A stretch of DNA of 38,783 nucleotides from Crocosphaera sp. (GCA_030066295.1 JASJBX010000045.1:1-38783); one strand, 5' to 3'; shown: positions 18,395 through 26,491, counted from the first letter of the stretch. Numbers and translations: made by a program. The notes: generated from the sequence alone by a model not told the origin.

Positions 18395-19336
18395 TTATCC
18401 TTCATGAATAGCAGAATGGCTTGATTGTGCCAGATAAATTCCTGTGAGAATAATCACAAAACCTAACCCGGTAATTGAATTCAATGACTCAGCAAAAATA
18501 AACCAAGCTAACATCGCACTAACAATGGGTTCTAATAATAAAAACATGGTAATAAAACTAGAAGAAAATTTATCCAAAGAATTCGCTAATAATCTTTGCC
18601 CCAACCCCTCAGAAATCAGACCTAATCCGATTACGGCTAACCAAGTTTGCCAAGTAGTAGGAAATAACTTTCCTTCCGTTAATAAAACAAAAGGAACTAA
18701 TAAAATACTACCGATTCCACACCGCCAAAGTAAAATTGTTGTAGCCGAAAAACGACTTCTCAACTGTTCCACAATTAAAAAATAAATCCCTAAAAAAACA
18801 GCCGATAATAGGGCATATAAATCCCCAATTAAATGGCCATTCATTCCTTGTAAATCTTCTAGTCCCAGAAAAATTGCCCCTGATACAGCTAAAATCATTC
18901 CTAAAATAAATTTAGTATCAAAGTGTTTCCTAAAGCATAACCAAGCCCCAATACTGGTAAAAATAGGAGTCATATTATTCAACAGCATACAGTTAGCAAC
19001 ACTGGTATACTCTAAGGAAATCGCCCAAAGTCCTAAAGAGGTAATTGAAACAATTCCTACTAATAATAAAAGGAGCCAGTTTTTAGTAGTTAAAGGGGAT
19101 TCTATTGAGATAGTTTCAGACGGGTAACATCGCTGTCTGATGGTTTGTGCTAAACCAAAAACAACGAAAAAGATAAATAGTCGATTAAAAACAGTACCAT
19201 TCGCCCCTAGCTCAACTTCACTAATACGAATAAAAATAGGAGCGAAAGAAATAGAAATTAAAGCAATTACTAGAGTTAAAAAAGAAATTAAATTAACTCT
19301 ACTATTATTTTGAGACGCTAATTTAAGGTGAATCAT
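18395..19336 (-). CDS. EamA/DMT-superfamily transporter
   Basis: A 313-residue integral membrane protein with about ten hydrophobic helices arranged as two EamA repeats. The first begins LVIALISISFAPIFIRIS and the second near GDLYALLSAVFLGIYFLIVE, with typical small-residue helices such as GLGLISEGLGQ and a C-terminal TGIYLA. Family members export or import amino acids, purines or related metabolites. Immediately downstream (18 bp) is the Tat amine oxidase, so substrate coupling is plausible: the transporter could supply or remove an amino acid or amine handled by the oxidase. That link is inference from operon structure. Confidence 0.87.
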   Translation of the reverse strand: MIHLKLASQNNSRVNLISFLTLVIALISISFAPIFIRISEVELGANGTVFNRLFIFFVVFGLAQTIRQRCYPSETISIESPLTTKNWLLLLLVGIVSITSLGLWAISLEYTSVANCMLLNNMTPIFTSIGAWLCFRKHFDTKFILGMILAVSGAIFLGLEDLQGMNGHLIGDLYALLSAVFLGIYFLIVEQLRSRFSATTILLWRCGIGSILLVPFVLLTEGKLFPTTWQTWLAVIGLGLISEGLGQRLLANSLDKFSSSFITMFLLLEPIVSAMLAWFIFAESLNSITGLGFVIILTGIYLAQSSHSAIHEG

Positions 19337-19360
19337 TTTGATTGAAGTTTTATAGATAAA

Positions 19361-19389
19361 AGGGGTTAAGAAATTATTTCCTAACCCCT
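19361..19389 (-). terminator. Terminator downstream of the 19420-20160 gene
   Basis: Stem AGGGGTTA/TAACCCCT (19361-19368 with 19382-19389), extended after one mismatch by GAAAT/ATTTC. On the minus strand it is followed by TTTTAT. It separates the unknown gene from the EamA gene. Confidence 0.65.
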
Positions 19390-19419
19390 AAATATTAACC
19401 CCTAAGCCGTTATCATTGA

Positions 19420-20160
19420 CTAGGTTGTAGGAAACAAACTGGCCTGTTGTTGTTGCGCTAAAAATCTTTGATTGACCACTTCTTGAAAAGCGTTTAAATC
19501 CTTTTGCCAATCATCAATTCCCTGCTTTAACTTAGTCATCACCTCTTGAGGATTTTCTGCGGCTAAATTATAGTTGAAATTACCAGCAAATAAGAGAGCC
19601 GGGATAGCAGACTTATCCGGCATTTGGATTTTAGCTTCATTAATACTTAAGCTAAATTGACAACGATCTAGCTGATAGAGTAAATTTAAGCCAGCTTGTA
19701 GGGGGGCATTGCCGTAGTTTTGCCACTCACCCGGCGATAAAAGAGTTTGAGTAATGAAACTTCTAGCACCCTGATCGTTGCCTGGAAAGGGAATTAAACT
19801 TTTAGGGGTGATAGATAGTCCTTGATACTCTGCATTGGCGAGTTTTTCAACATATTGACGGGCAACAGTGGGTATATTTAGTTCTTCGGGTTTTTTTGCC
19901 CCTAATGACTCCATAAAAGTAATGGTGCGAGGTTGAGCAACAATACTCAAACCATTTTGAAACGTTACTTGTGAGAGATTTTGCCCTAAAACGGGTTGTT
20001 TACCAAGTTCCCACTCATTAGGAACAATTCCCGTTTGCTTAAGAAACTCTTGGGAGAGCATAGTGGGATTAAGATTTTTGGCCGAGATAGCGATCGCTAA
20101 TTCTTGAATTTCCCGAATTTCTAGGGGTTGTTTTTGCATTTGGTCCGATGGAGTTGCCAT
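19420..20160 (-). CDS. Conserved cyanobacterial protein of unknown function
   Basis: 246 residues, soluble, with no signal peptide, membrane helix or recognisable catalytic motif. Visible segments include PLEIREIQELAIAISAKNLN, a beta-strand core around LSQVTFQNGLSIVAQPRTITFM, and a helical, glutamine-rich C-terminus (VMTKLKQGIDDWQKDLNAFQ, QQQQ). The start at ATG 20160 is preferred because an AAGGGAAA purine box lies just upstream; the frame stays open 12 codons further. It is preceded 103 bp upstream by another unknown gene on the same strand. No function can be assigned. Confidence 0.7.
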   Translation of the reverse strand: MATPSDQMQKQPLEIREIQELAIAISAKNLNPTMLSQEFLKQTGIVPNEWELGKQPVLGQNLSQVTFQNGLSIVAQPRTITFMESLGAKKPEELNIPTVARQYVEKLANAEYQGLSITPKSLIPFPGNDQGARSFITQTLLSPGEWQNYGNAPLQAGLNLLYQLDRCQFSLSINEAKIQMPDKSAIPALLFAGNFNYNLAAENPQEVMTKLKQGIDDWQKDLNAFQEVVNQRFLAQQQQASLFPTT

Positions 20161-20263
20161 GATATTTCCCTTAATGGTTTCTAAATGCGCTACCAAAGTC
20201 TGGCTATTCTCAGTTTAGGGGTTAAGCGGCCCCTCCATCGTTATTCATTAACAAATGTTACAG

Positions 20264-21151
20264 TTATATTTCGGCGACTGCTCTTTCTATTAACCGTTTG
20301 GCTAAGGTTTGGGTGCCGGTATGTTCGTAATAATTGGTGGTCATGTCTAAAAATGCTGCTAAATAGTCTAATTTGTCTTCGGAATATTCGATGAAGTGAC
20401 TTAAACGGTCAAACAGTCCCTGACGACTCACATCTTTATCTTGAACAAACCCTGACATCCATCCTGTCACAGAGTCAAAACTTTCTCCGATAAAGTTTAG
20501 TTGGTTACTGGTGTTATTGCCAGGAATGGCTTCTTTGATGTTGTTAAACGTACCATTATTTTCTAATTCGTTGGCAGAAAGATTGTTAAGACTCGATTGT
20601 ACTTTCATAATAAAATCAGGGCCTAAAGGAATTAAACCATCTAAACAAACTAAAGCCGCCATTCTCATCAAAGATTCTCCGCTATAATCCCCTAAAGAGG
20701 CGACAAAATCACCGATACTATCCCCTGGAATGCCATTAATTTGACAAAAAGCGACTAATTCGGTGACTAATTTTAACGCTAAATCGATCGCTTGAGCTTT
20801 ATCTGGGTTGGGGGTAATTTTGTTTAAAAAGCCCAAAAAGGAGACTTTTTTCCCGATTTTGTTGGCTAAAGCTGCAGCCCCTAAAGCACTATCGCTACTG
20901 TCGACGGTTTGGTATAACCAGAGGGCCCGTTGATACCCTTGGGATTTATCATTGAATAGATGAACCGCGCGATCGCCGATTTGTTGGATCATTTCCTCGT
21001 CGGTTTCTCCTGTGACGGTGCGGATGGTATTTTCAAACCCAACCAAGTTATTCCATTCCCCAGGTACCACAAAATCAAGGGTTTTTAAGACTCTGACGGT
21101 CATGTTATTGGTGGGTAATTCGTCTACAATTTCATAAATGGCTTTACTCAT
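20264..21151 (-). CDS. Conserved cyanobacterial protein of unknown function, mostly helical
   Basis: 295 residues and acidic, with no signal peptide or clear membrane segment. It is rich in predicted helix (ALWLYQTVDSSDSALGAAAL, KAQAIDLALKLVTELVAFC, LIERAVAEI), with a GDYSGESLMRMAALVCLDGL segment in the middle. I do not recognise a family. The start at ATG 21151 is used (MSKAIYEIVDELP); six further codons are open upstream. It is divergent from sixA, with only 26 bp between start codons, so its promoter must lie inside or overlap sixA. Confidence 0.7.
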   Translation of the reverse strand: MSKAIYEIVDELPTNNMTVRVLKTLDFVVPGEWNNLVGFENTIRTVTGETDEEMIQQIGDRAVHLFNDKSQGYQRALWLYQTVDSSDSALGAAALANKIGKKVSFLGFLNKITPNPDKAQAIDLALKLVTELVAFCQINGIPGDSIGDFVASLGDYSGESLMRMAALVCLDGLIPLGPDFIMKVQSSLNNLSANELENNGTFNNIKEAIPGNNTSNQLNFIGESFDSVTGWMSGFVQDKDVSRQGLFDRLSHFIEYSEDKLDYLAAFLDMTTNYYEHTGTQTLAKRLIERAVAEI

Positions 21152-21177
21152 GACACCTCGTAGCAACAATTGAACCT

Positions 21178-21675
21178 ATGACACAACTTTATCTTATTCG
21201 TCATGGCATTGCAGTCGAAAGAGACAATATTATCAAGGATGAAGCCCGTCCCTTAACGGAGTTGGGACAGGAAAAAACCCGAAAAGTGGCTCAACGGTTA
21301 AAACAGATTAAGATTAGTTTTGATATTATCTTAACCAGTCCCCTGCTTAGAGCGCGTCAAACTGCTACTATCTTAGAAAATGCAGGTTTAACTCAGACAT
21401 TGGAAGAATTTACTCCCCTTTCTCCTGGGGGTAGTCTTCACCCATGGCTTGATTGGTGGCTCAATTCTCATTATCATCATGATGAGAGTAATATTGCTCT
21501 TGTCGGGCATCAACCAGACTTAGGCGACTGGGCAGAAACGTTACTATGGGGTAGTTCTCAGGGTACTCTAATCGTTAAGAAGGCAGGAGTCATTGGGATA
21601 ACGTTACCGATATCTCGTAACCCCATAGGAGAAAGTGAGCTATTTTTGTTAACCGCTCCTAAGTTCTTGATCTAG
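21178..21675 (+). CDS. sixA: Phosphohistidine phosphatase SixA
   Basis: A 165-residue histidine phosphatase superfamily member. The N-terminal LIRHGIAVER holds the RHG catalytic motif. LTSPLLRARQTA is the second arginine block, and VGHQPDLGDW carries the second histidine. SixA dephosphorylates histidine phosphotransfer domains in phosphorelays and affects phosphotransferase regulation in E. coli. The cyanobacterial target is unknown. Its stop is only two bases from the 3' end of the antisense tRNA-Gly gene, so read-through would produce antisense to the tRNA. Confidence 0.88.
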   Translation: MTQLYLIRHGIAVERDNIIKDEARPLTELGQEKTRKVAQRLKQIKISFDIILTSPLLRARQTATILENAGLTQTLEEFTPLSPGGSLHPWLDWWLNSHYHHDESNIALVGHQPDLGDWAETLLWGSSQGTLIVKKAGVIGITLPISRNPIGESELFLLTAPKFLI

Positions 21676-21677
21676 AA

Positions 21678-21749
21678 AGCGGGTGACGCGATTCGAACGC
21701 GCGACATTCACCTTGGCAAGGTGACGCTCTACCACTGAGCTACACCCGC
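21678..21749 (-). tRNA. tRNA-Gly (anticodon GCC)
   Basis: The 72-base cloverleaf folds cleanly: acceptor GCGGGTG/CACCCGC, D stem GCTC/GAGC, anticodon stem TCACC/GGTGA with loop TTGCCAA, T stem GCGCG/CGCGT with loop TTCGAAT, and T as discriminator base as in bacterial tRNA-Gly. The CCA end is not encoded. It lies between sixA (opposite strand) and ruvX (same strand). Confidence 0.97.
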
Positions 21750-21800
21750 ATTTTTCAATGCTAAACCTTAGTATTACACAAGCTCACAACAATGTCAAGC

Positions 21801-22232
21801 TTAAATCAAGGATGCACGACGCTGATCTAACCACTGTTGCAAGATAATCGTTGCAGCTAAGCGATCGACTAAACCTTTATTGTGACGAGAATACTTTTTT
21901 TGAGCCTTTAATTTGGTTTCTGCTTCGACGGAGGTAAGGCGTTCATCGATGTATTCTATGGGTAATTCTAGGGCTTTAGAAATACGTTTGGCGAATTTTT
22001 GTACTTGCTTAGCTTGAAAACCGATACTTCCGTCCATCGTATAGGGAAGACCGATCACTAATAATTGGACTTCTCGTTCTGTGACCAATGCTTGCAATTG
22101 TTGCACATCTTGGGGGAATGATTGACGTTCGATGGTAGTTAACCCCGTGGCTATTAATCCTGTGCCGTCGCATCCTGCCACCCCAATGCGTTTTTTTCCT
22201 ACATCTAACCCTAGGGCAGAAATTCGCTCCAT
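21801..22232 (-). CDS. ruvX: Putative Holliday junction resolvase / pre-16S rRNA nuclease RuvX (YqgF)
   Basis: 143 residues with an RNase H-like fold. The N-terminal ALGLDVGKKRIGVAG carries the first catalytic Asp, LVIGLPYTMDGS the second strand block with an acidic residue, IEYIDERLTSVEAE the Glu, and VDRLAATIILQQWLD the last Asp. Family members resolve Holliday junctions or mature the 5' end of 16S rRNA; the E. coli member is essential. Length is typical. It reads toward the tRNA-Gly gene, 51 bp away, and is upstream of it on the same strand. Confidence 0.92.
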   Translation of the reverse strand: MERISALGLDVGKKRIGVAGCDGTGLIATGLTTIERQSFPQDVQQLQALVTEREVQLLVIGLPYTMDGSIGFQAKQVQKFAKRISKALELPIEYIDERLTSVEAETKLKAQKKYSRHNKGLVDRLAATIILQQWLDQRRASLI

Positions 22233-22385
22233 AACCCGCTAACAATAAGATAATTTTACCTCCATTTTAGAATAAATAGGCTCAACAAATCAATATATGA
22301 TTTTAGATAAAACTATCTAATATTTTAATAACCCCTACGAAAATTTTAAGTCGCTTGTGATTGAGAACATATCAAAATTCAACAG

Positions 22386-22522
22386 CGATCGCCTCTCTTT
22401 TCATCACGATTACTAAAGCGCAATAGTTAGAAACTTGATATTTTTAGGGCGATCGCCTCTCTTTTCACCACGATTACTAAAGCGCAATAGTTAGAAACTT
22501 GATGTTTCCTTAGCGATCGCCT
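22386..22522. repeat. 63/64-bp tandem repeat with HIP1 at each junction
   Basis: Two copies of a roughly 55-bp block (22386-22440 and 22449-22503) differ at one base. Each starts with HIP1 GCGATCGC, and a third HIP1 at 22513 begins a partial copy. The third HIP1 lies in the 3' coding end of the HAF-repeat gene and encodes its final Gly-Asp-Arg. The spacing of 63 and 64 bp excludes a coding constraint. The repeats lie between ruvX and the PEP-CTERM gene, probably a dispersed intergenic element duplicated locally. Confidence 0.8.
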
Positions 22523-23748
22523 GTCTGCTTACCCTGGAAAACTTTTCGACTCAGACCAACAATGCCTAAAGTCAAGACACCTAAAATAGAAGAAGATTCA
22601 GGAACCGTTTCCAGTTCATCCAACTGTGCAATCCAAGCTTCAGGATTCCCGTCCGGATTAGTTGCAGAACCCACAATAGTTAAACCGTCATCAGAAATGC
22701 TCAGAGGGTCCCAATTACTCCAATCACTAACCTCAATACCTTGACGAGCAAAAACATCTAGCAGAGATTGCATTCCTAAAGTTTCGGTCCAAATAAAAGG
22801 TTCTAATCCTAAAGCACTTTGACTGCGGCCAACAATCACAGAACCATTGGCTGAAACGGCAGCCGCACGGCTAAAAAAGGCTCCTCCGGGTAAATCTCCT
22901 AGTCCCACCATTCCCGTGTCTGCAGTCCAACGAAACGCCTCGGTTCCTGATAAAGCACCAACCGGATCGATAGAATTTTCACTATCACTTCTACCAACCA
23001 CCACCTCTCCATCGGCAGATACATCGGCTGCCCGGCTGAAAAAGGTTCCTCCCGATAAATCCCCTAATCCGACCATTCCTGTGTCTGTAGTCCAACGAAA
23101 CGCCTCGGTTCCTAAATCACTGGCCCCAGTTCCCGCTATCACAGAACCATCCCTGGAAACGGCAAAAGCGATACTATTGAACACACCGCCGGGTAAATCC
23201 CCTAATCCCACTAAACCGGTTTGTTCGGTCCAGAACAATGCTTCAAAACCCGAGTCACTCGCGCCTCTTCCCACAATAACTGAACCGTCAAAAGAAGCAT
23301 CAGCAGCTAAACTGTTGAAAGAACCGCCGGGTAAATCCCCTAATCCGATTAAACCGGTTGCCTCTGTCCAGAAAAATGCTTCTTCAGGAACCCCTGGAAT
23401 AGAATCAGTGGCCGGTCCGTCGGTAAATCCCACCACAACTTGACCATCGCCGGATATCCCAAACCCGACACTGAAAGGTGTATCTCCTGGTAGATCCCCT
23501 AACGGAACTAAATCGGTTTGTGCTGTCCAGCGAAAGGCTTCCCCTCTTGGTTGAGCGGTGCTAAATCCCTGGCCAGCAATCACAGTCCCATCAGCAGAAA
23601 CGCCAAAAGCTGCACTGCCAACGTCAGCCCCCTCCAAATCACCCAATCCGGTGAAAAAAGCCGCTTCGGCTGCTTTTGGAGTGGCTAACATTGATAAAGA
23701 AATACTAAGAATTAAGGTAGTGAAAGGATAAAAAAGTTGGTAATTCAT
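22510..23748 (-). CDS. Exported HAF-repeat protein with PEP-CTERM-like tail
   Basis: 412 residues from the ATG at 23748. Residues 1-30 are a signal peptide (LSISLSMLATPKAAEAAFF). The body is a series of about seven repeats of 45-60 residues built on the motif GLGDLPGG-x-F/N-S-x-A-x-x-VSADGSVIVG-x-S followed by EAFRWT or EALFWT. This is the HAF repeat of extracellular proteins, predicted to be a beta-strand repeat or propeller. The C-terminus has VPESSSILGVLTLGIVGL and basic residues, a PEP-CTERM tail in which the third residue is Ser instead of Pro. Anchoring is therefore probable but not certain. The last three codons come from a HIP1 repeat junction. An in-frame ATG at 23781 is an alternative start, but no secretion signal begins there. 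Confidence 0.85.
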   Translation of the reverse strand: MNYQLFYPFTTLILSISLSMLATPKAAEAAFFTGLGDLEGADVGSAAFGVSADGTVIAGQGFSTAQPRGEAFRWTAQTDLVPLGDLPGDTPFSVGFGISGDGQVVVGFTDGPATDSIPGVPEEAFFWTEATGLIGLGDLPGGSFNSLAADASFDGSVIVGRGASDSGFEALFWTEQTGLVGLGDLPGGVFNSIAFAVSRDGSVIAGTGASDLGTEAFRWTTDTGMVGLGDLSGGTFFSRAADVSADGEVVVGRSDSENSIDPVGALSGTEAFRWTADTGMVGLGDLPGGAFFSRAAAVSANGSVIVGRSQSALGLEPFIWTETLGMQSLLDVFARQGIEVSDWSNWDPLSISDDGLTIVGSATNPDGNPEAWIAQLDELETVPESSSILGVLTLGIVGLSRKVFQGKQTGDR

Positions 23749-23869
23749 CTCTATTTTTCTCTGTAGAAAGGCTGATGTCATAGAGATGCTAACTCAACAT
23801 TTACTAGAAGCGATGAAATCTCAATACTTGCTTCAAGATGTAGAATTTTTTTAAACTATTCATAGTAAA

Positions 23870-23897
23870 AGTCCCACAGGTTTTGGCCTATGGGACT
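23870..23897 (-). terminator. Terminator after the GG-leader peptide gene
   Basis: AGTCCCACAGG (23870-23880) pairs with CCTATGGGACT (23887-23897) with one mismatch. On the minus strand the stem is followed by TTTTACT. It lies about 60 bp past the peptide stop and before the HAF-repeat gene. Confidence 0.65.
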
Positions 23898-23958
23898 GTT
23901 AAAGAAATTTAATTAAGTAAATTAAGTAAATTTAAACAATAAACTATGTATAAGAAAC

Positions 23959-24180
23959 TTATGCCCATGCAAGACAGCAACCAACAGAATCTAAAGTAGT
24001 GAAAACGGGGGTAGGGGTAGGGAAAGTAGGGGTAGGGAAAGTAGGGGTAGGGAAAGTAGTTAAAGGTATGTCTGTCATCCCACCACAACCACCGATGATG
24101 GAGGAAACTTCTTGACTTTCTAGGGTTTCACAGGTGTTATCAGTAACGATTTCTAGGTCTTTGATTTCAATAGTAGCCAT
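23959..24180 (-). CDS. Small double-glycine-leader peptide with Pro/Thr repeat core (candidate RiPP/bacteriocin precursor)
   Basis: 73 residues. The N-terminal 31 (MATIEIKDLEIVTDNTCETL then ESQEVSSIIGG) fit the double-glycine leader rule: Leu -12, Glu -8, Val -7, Ile -4, Gly -2, Gly -1. The predicted core starts CGGMTD, contains three perfect repeats of FPTPT encoded by 15-bp units, and ends VGCCLAWA with two adjacent cysteines. Such leaders are cleaved by C39 peptidase-domain ABC transporters. No such transporter, modification enzyme or immunity gene lies in the neighbouring genes. The gene has its own hairpin terminator and a GGGAGA box before the ATG. It could alternatively be a small secreted structural peptide. 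Confidence 0.65.
   Translation of the reverse strand: MATIEIKDLEIVTDNTCETLESQEVSSIIGGCGGMTDIPLTTFPTPTFPTPTFPTPTPVFTTLDSVGCCLAWA
24011..24055. repeat. 15-bp tandem repeat, three perfect copies
   Basis: Three perfect head-to-tail copies of a 15-bp G-rich unit (GTAGGGGTAGGGAAA), encoding the FPTPT repeats in the core of the small peptide on the minus strand. Confidence 0.95.
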
Positions 24181-24217
24181 AGGAATGTATCTCCCAAATT
24201 TGTATATACTTTACCTA

Positions 24218-24236
24218 CAATCATAACCTATGATTG
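24218..24236. promoter_or_regulatory. 8-bp inverted repeat 38 bp upstream of the peptide start
   Basis: CAATCATA/TATGATTG (24218-24225 with 24229-24236) around a three-base centre. Its position fits an operator or a 5' leader hairpin for the GG-leader peptide gene. Function is unproven. Confidence 0.3.
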
Positions 24237-24306
24237 ACTGAAAATTCCATAATCTTTAAAAAATTTTTCTCTGTTGTTTTCAACACAGCCTTATAAACAG
24301 ATTTGT

Positions 24307-24323
24307 TCACATTTAAAATGTGA
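24307..24323. promoter_or_regulatory. 17-bp perfect palindrome, possible operator
   Basis: TCACATTT and AAATGTGA flank a single central base, in the divergent promoter region between the peptide gene and queG. The half-sites resemble CRP half-sites but in reverse arrangement, so a CRP-type site is not claimed. Confidence 0.3.
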
Positions 24324-24601
24324 GTTTAATGGTTCCACTAATCTTTGAGTAATGGAAAAACCCTTTTTATTTGCAAAAGGATGACAATTTATCAATATTC
24401 TCTCATAATGTCCCTAGAGCAACAAGCATGGTTTAACATAAGTCAAAAAAACTAAGCATCAGAAACAGCATGAATAGTTCATAAAAATATAGTCAAATAT
24501 GATATATCCTTATTTTGCAGGTGTTACCCTAACTGGGTGAACTACAACACCCTCTATCCCATAGCCAAAGGCGTTTAGATTCTAAAACGTTAATTAATAG
24601 T

Positions 24602-25540
24602 ATGCAAGCATTGACCACAAAAATCAAACAAAAAGCCCTAGAACTTGGCTTTCATAAAGTGGGTATGGCTAACGTTGATACCGAATATGAAGATGATGCA
24701 GTTAATCACCTTCAAACTTGGTTAGCTTTGGGGTATCAAGCTGATATGGCCTGGATGAATAACCCGAAACGGTTGGATATTCATCAATGTTTGCCAGGGG
24801 TTAAAACAGTGATTTCTGTTGCGCTTAATTATTATACCCCTTATCAACAATCTGAGGATAAAAAACACGCTAAAATTTCCCGTTATGGATGGGGGAGAGA
24901 TTACCATAAAGTGATGCAAAAAAAGCTCAAAGCTTTGAGTCAATGGTTAGAAAATCAAGACCATACCATTCAAACTCGTTATTATGTTGATACTGGACCA
25001 ATTCAAGACAAAGTTTGGGCCATGCGATCAGGAATTGGTTGGATTGCTAAAAATAGTAACGTTATCACCAGAGAGTATGGGAGTTGGCTGTTTTTAGGGG
25101 AAATTTTGACGAATTTAGACTTAATTGCCGACCAACCCCATACAGAACACTGTGGGACTTGTACCCGATGTTTAGACGCTTGTCCCACCCATGCGATCGC
25201 CCGTCCGTTTGTGGTGGATGCTAACCGTTGTATCGCTTATCATACTATCGAAAACCGCTCCGAACATCTTCCTAAAAACATTGTAAATAATTTACAGGGA
25301 TGGGTAGCTGGTTGTGATATTTGCCAAGAGGTGTGTCCTTGGAATCAACGATTTTCTCAAGAAACGGATATCCAAGATTTTCAGCCTTATTCCGATAATA
25401 TTGCCCCAAACTTAGAAGAATTAGTAAATCTAACCGAGGAAAAATGGCAACAACAATTCCCGGCCTCTGCATTAAGGAGAATTAAACCGACTATGTGGCA
25501 ACGGAATGCTCGTGCTAACCTAGAAGAACAGGGAAATTGA
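24602..25540 (+). CDS. queG: Epoxyqueuosine reductase QueG
   Basis: QueG performs the last step of queuosine synthesis, reducing epoxyqueuosine to queuosine in tRNAs with GUN anticodons, using cobalamin and two [4Fe-4S] clusters. The sequence shows [10 protein letters not shown] at the start, [21 protein letters not shown], and the bacterial ferredoxin-type clusters [12 protein letters not shown] and [11 protein letters not shown]. The 312-residue length is the shorter form without the extra C-terminal domain. No other queuosine genes are in the window. The gene is monocistronic, divergent from the small peptide. Confidence 0.95.
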   Translation: MQALTTKIKQKALELGFHKVGMANVDTEYEDDAVNHLQTWLALGYQADMAWMNNPKRLDIHQCLPGVKTVISVALNYYTPYQQSEDKKHAKISRYGWGRDYHKVMQKKLKALSQWLENQDHTIQTRYYVDTGPIQDKVWAMRSGIGWIAKNSNVITREYGSWLFLGEILTNLDLIADQPHTEHCGTCTRCLDACPTHAIARPFVVDANRCIAYHTIENRSEHLPKNIVNNLQGWVAGCDICQEVCPWNQRFSQETDIQDFQPYSDNIAPNLEELVNLTEEKWQQQFPASALRRIKPTMWQRNARANLEEQGN

Positions 25541-25647
25541 ATTATCATTATATTATGGCCACAGGTTAGGATTTCTGTCGTTCCCGATTGCCTCTATGTC
25601 TAATCATTCTTTTGTCCTATCCAAACAAGGTGAAGCTATATAACGAT

Positions 25648-25670
25648 TCACTCTAGATTATTTAGAGTGA
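25648..25670 (+). other. Hairpin between queG and the HAD gene
   Basis: An 8-bp perfect stem TCACTCTA/TAGAGTGA (25648-25655 with 25663-25670) around a 7-base loop, about 110 bp past queG. There is no T-run after it, so it could be a factor-dependent terminator or a leader structure of the next gene. Confidence 0.4.
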
Positions 25671-25734
25671 CAGATGGTCTCTCAATAGAAATTTCTCTTA
25701 CCACTCTTACTCTTCATTATTAACCCGCAAAAAA

Positions 25735-26424
25735 ATGGCACTCAAAGTAATTGTTTTTGATTTTGATGGGACTCTCGCTGATACTTATGAGGCGTTTGTT
25801 GAAATTGCTAATAGTTTATCGGGGGAATTTGGCTATAAACCTGTTAATGAACAGGAACAGGAAAAACTCAAACATTTAAGCGCAAGGGATCTCATTAAAC
25901 AATCAGAAATTTCTCCCCTAAAAATACCCTTTGTTCTCAAGCGAGTTAAGTCTGAATTAACCCATAAAATTGCAGAACTTAAGCCGATCAAAAATATTCC
26001 TCATTGTCTTCAACAATTAAAAGCTAAAGGCTATAACTTAGGAATTATTACCTCCAATACTGAGGATAATGTTGTTCGCTTTCTTGAAAATCATGGAATG
26101 GAGAAATTTTTTGATTTTATTTATGCAGGAACCACTTTATTTGGAAAGCATAAAATTATTAAAAAATTACTGAAGGATCAACAACTCCTTTCCCATGAAG
26201 TGATATATATTGGTGATGAAACTAGAGATATTAATTCCGCTAAAAAAAGTCATGTTAAATGTGTGGCCGTCACTTGGGGATTTAACTCTGGTGAAGCTTT
26301 AGCTAAACAAAAACCAGATTTTCTGATTCACCAACCCTGCGAATTAGTAACGATACTAGATAATTATCAATACCAAATTATAGAGGTACAATCTAATGTT
26401 AACCCTTTAACAATGGAAGGATAA
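25735..26424 (+). CDS. HAD-superfamily phosphatase (phosphoglycolate-phosphatase-like)
   Basis: 229 residues with the four HAD motifs: FDFDGTLADTYE (motif I with the nucleophile Asp), IITSNTEDN (motif II), GKHKIIKKLL with the motif III lysine, and YIGDETRDINSAKK (motif IV). The helical cap at about 20-90 is of the C1 type seen in Gph and related enzymes. The motif IV helix is followed by VAVTWGFNS, as in phosphoglycolate phosphatase. In a cyanobacterium this could clear 2-phosphoglycolate from photorespiration, but paralogues act on other sugar phosphates, so the substrate is open. It converges with the CYTH gene across a shared terminator. Confidence 0.85.
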   Translation: MALKVIVFDFDGTLADTYEAFVEIANSLSGEFGYKPVNEQEQEKLKHLSARDLIKQSEISPLKIPFVLKRVKSELTHKIAELKPIKNIPHCLQQLKAKGYNLGIITSNTEDNVVRFLENHGMEKFFDFIYAGTTLFGKHKIIKKLLKDQQLLSHEVIYIGDETRDINSAKKSHVKCVAVTWGFNSGEALAKQKPDFLIHQPCELVTILDNYQYQIIEVQSNVNPLTMEG

Positions 26425-26438
26425 TTCACCAAAAATTA

Positions 26439-26470
26439 ACCCTTGCCAGCTTAGAGTTAATAGCAAGGGT
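26439..26470. terminator. Bidirectional terminator between the HAD and CYTH genes
   Basis: A perfect 8-bp stem ACCCTTGC/GCAAGGGT (26439-26446 with 26463-26470) lies between two converging genes. GTTT follows on plus and TAATTTTT on minus. Confidence 0.6.
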
Positions 26471-26491
26471 GTTTAACTTCACTATTATTAT

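Larger units (their letters stand above)
24181..24601. other. Intergenic region between the GG peptide and queG (421 bp)
   Basis: No credible gene is seen. It contains the hairpin at 24218-24236, the 17-bp palindrome at 24307-24323, and AT-rich sequence that must supply promoters for the peptide gene (minus) and queG (plus), which are divergent. Confidence 0.5.

Noticed and set aside
20185-20394. 69-residue plus-strand open frame near 20.3 kb
   Set aside because: It overlaps the end of the minus-strand unknown gene and has no ribosome binding site or recognisable features.
22386-22522. CRISPR array
   Set aside because: The units are directly adjacent with the repeated part taking up almost the whole period, so there are no unique spacers, and there are no cas genes.
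22847-23443. 198-residue plus-strand open frame
   Set aside because: It is the antisense shadow of the HAF repeats, made long by their periodicity; the minus frame has a signal peptide and family motifs.
24307-24323. CRP (SYCRP1) binding site
   Set aside because: The half-sites are in the opposite order to TGTGA-N6-TCACA and the centre is only one base.
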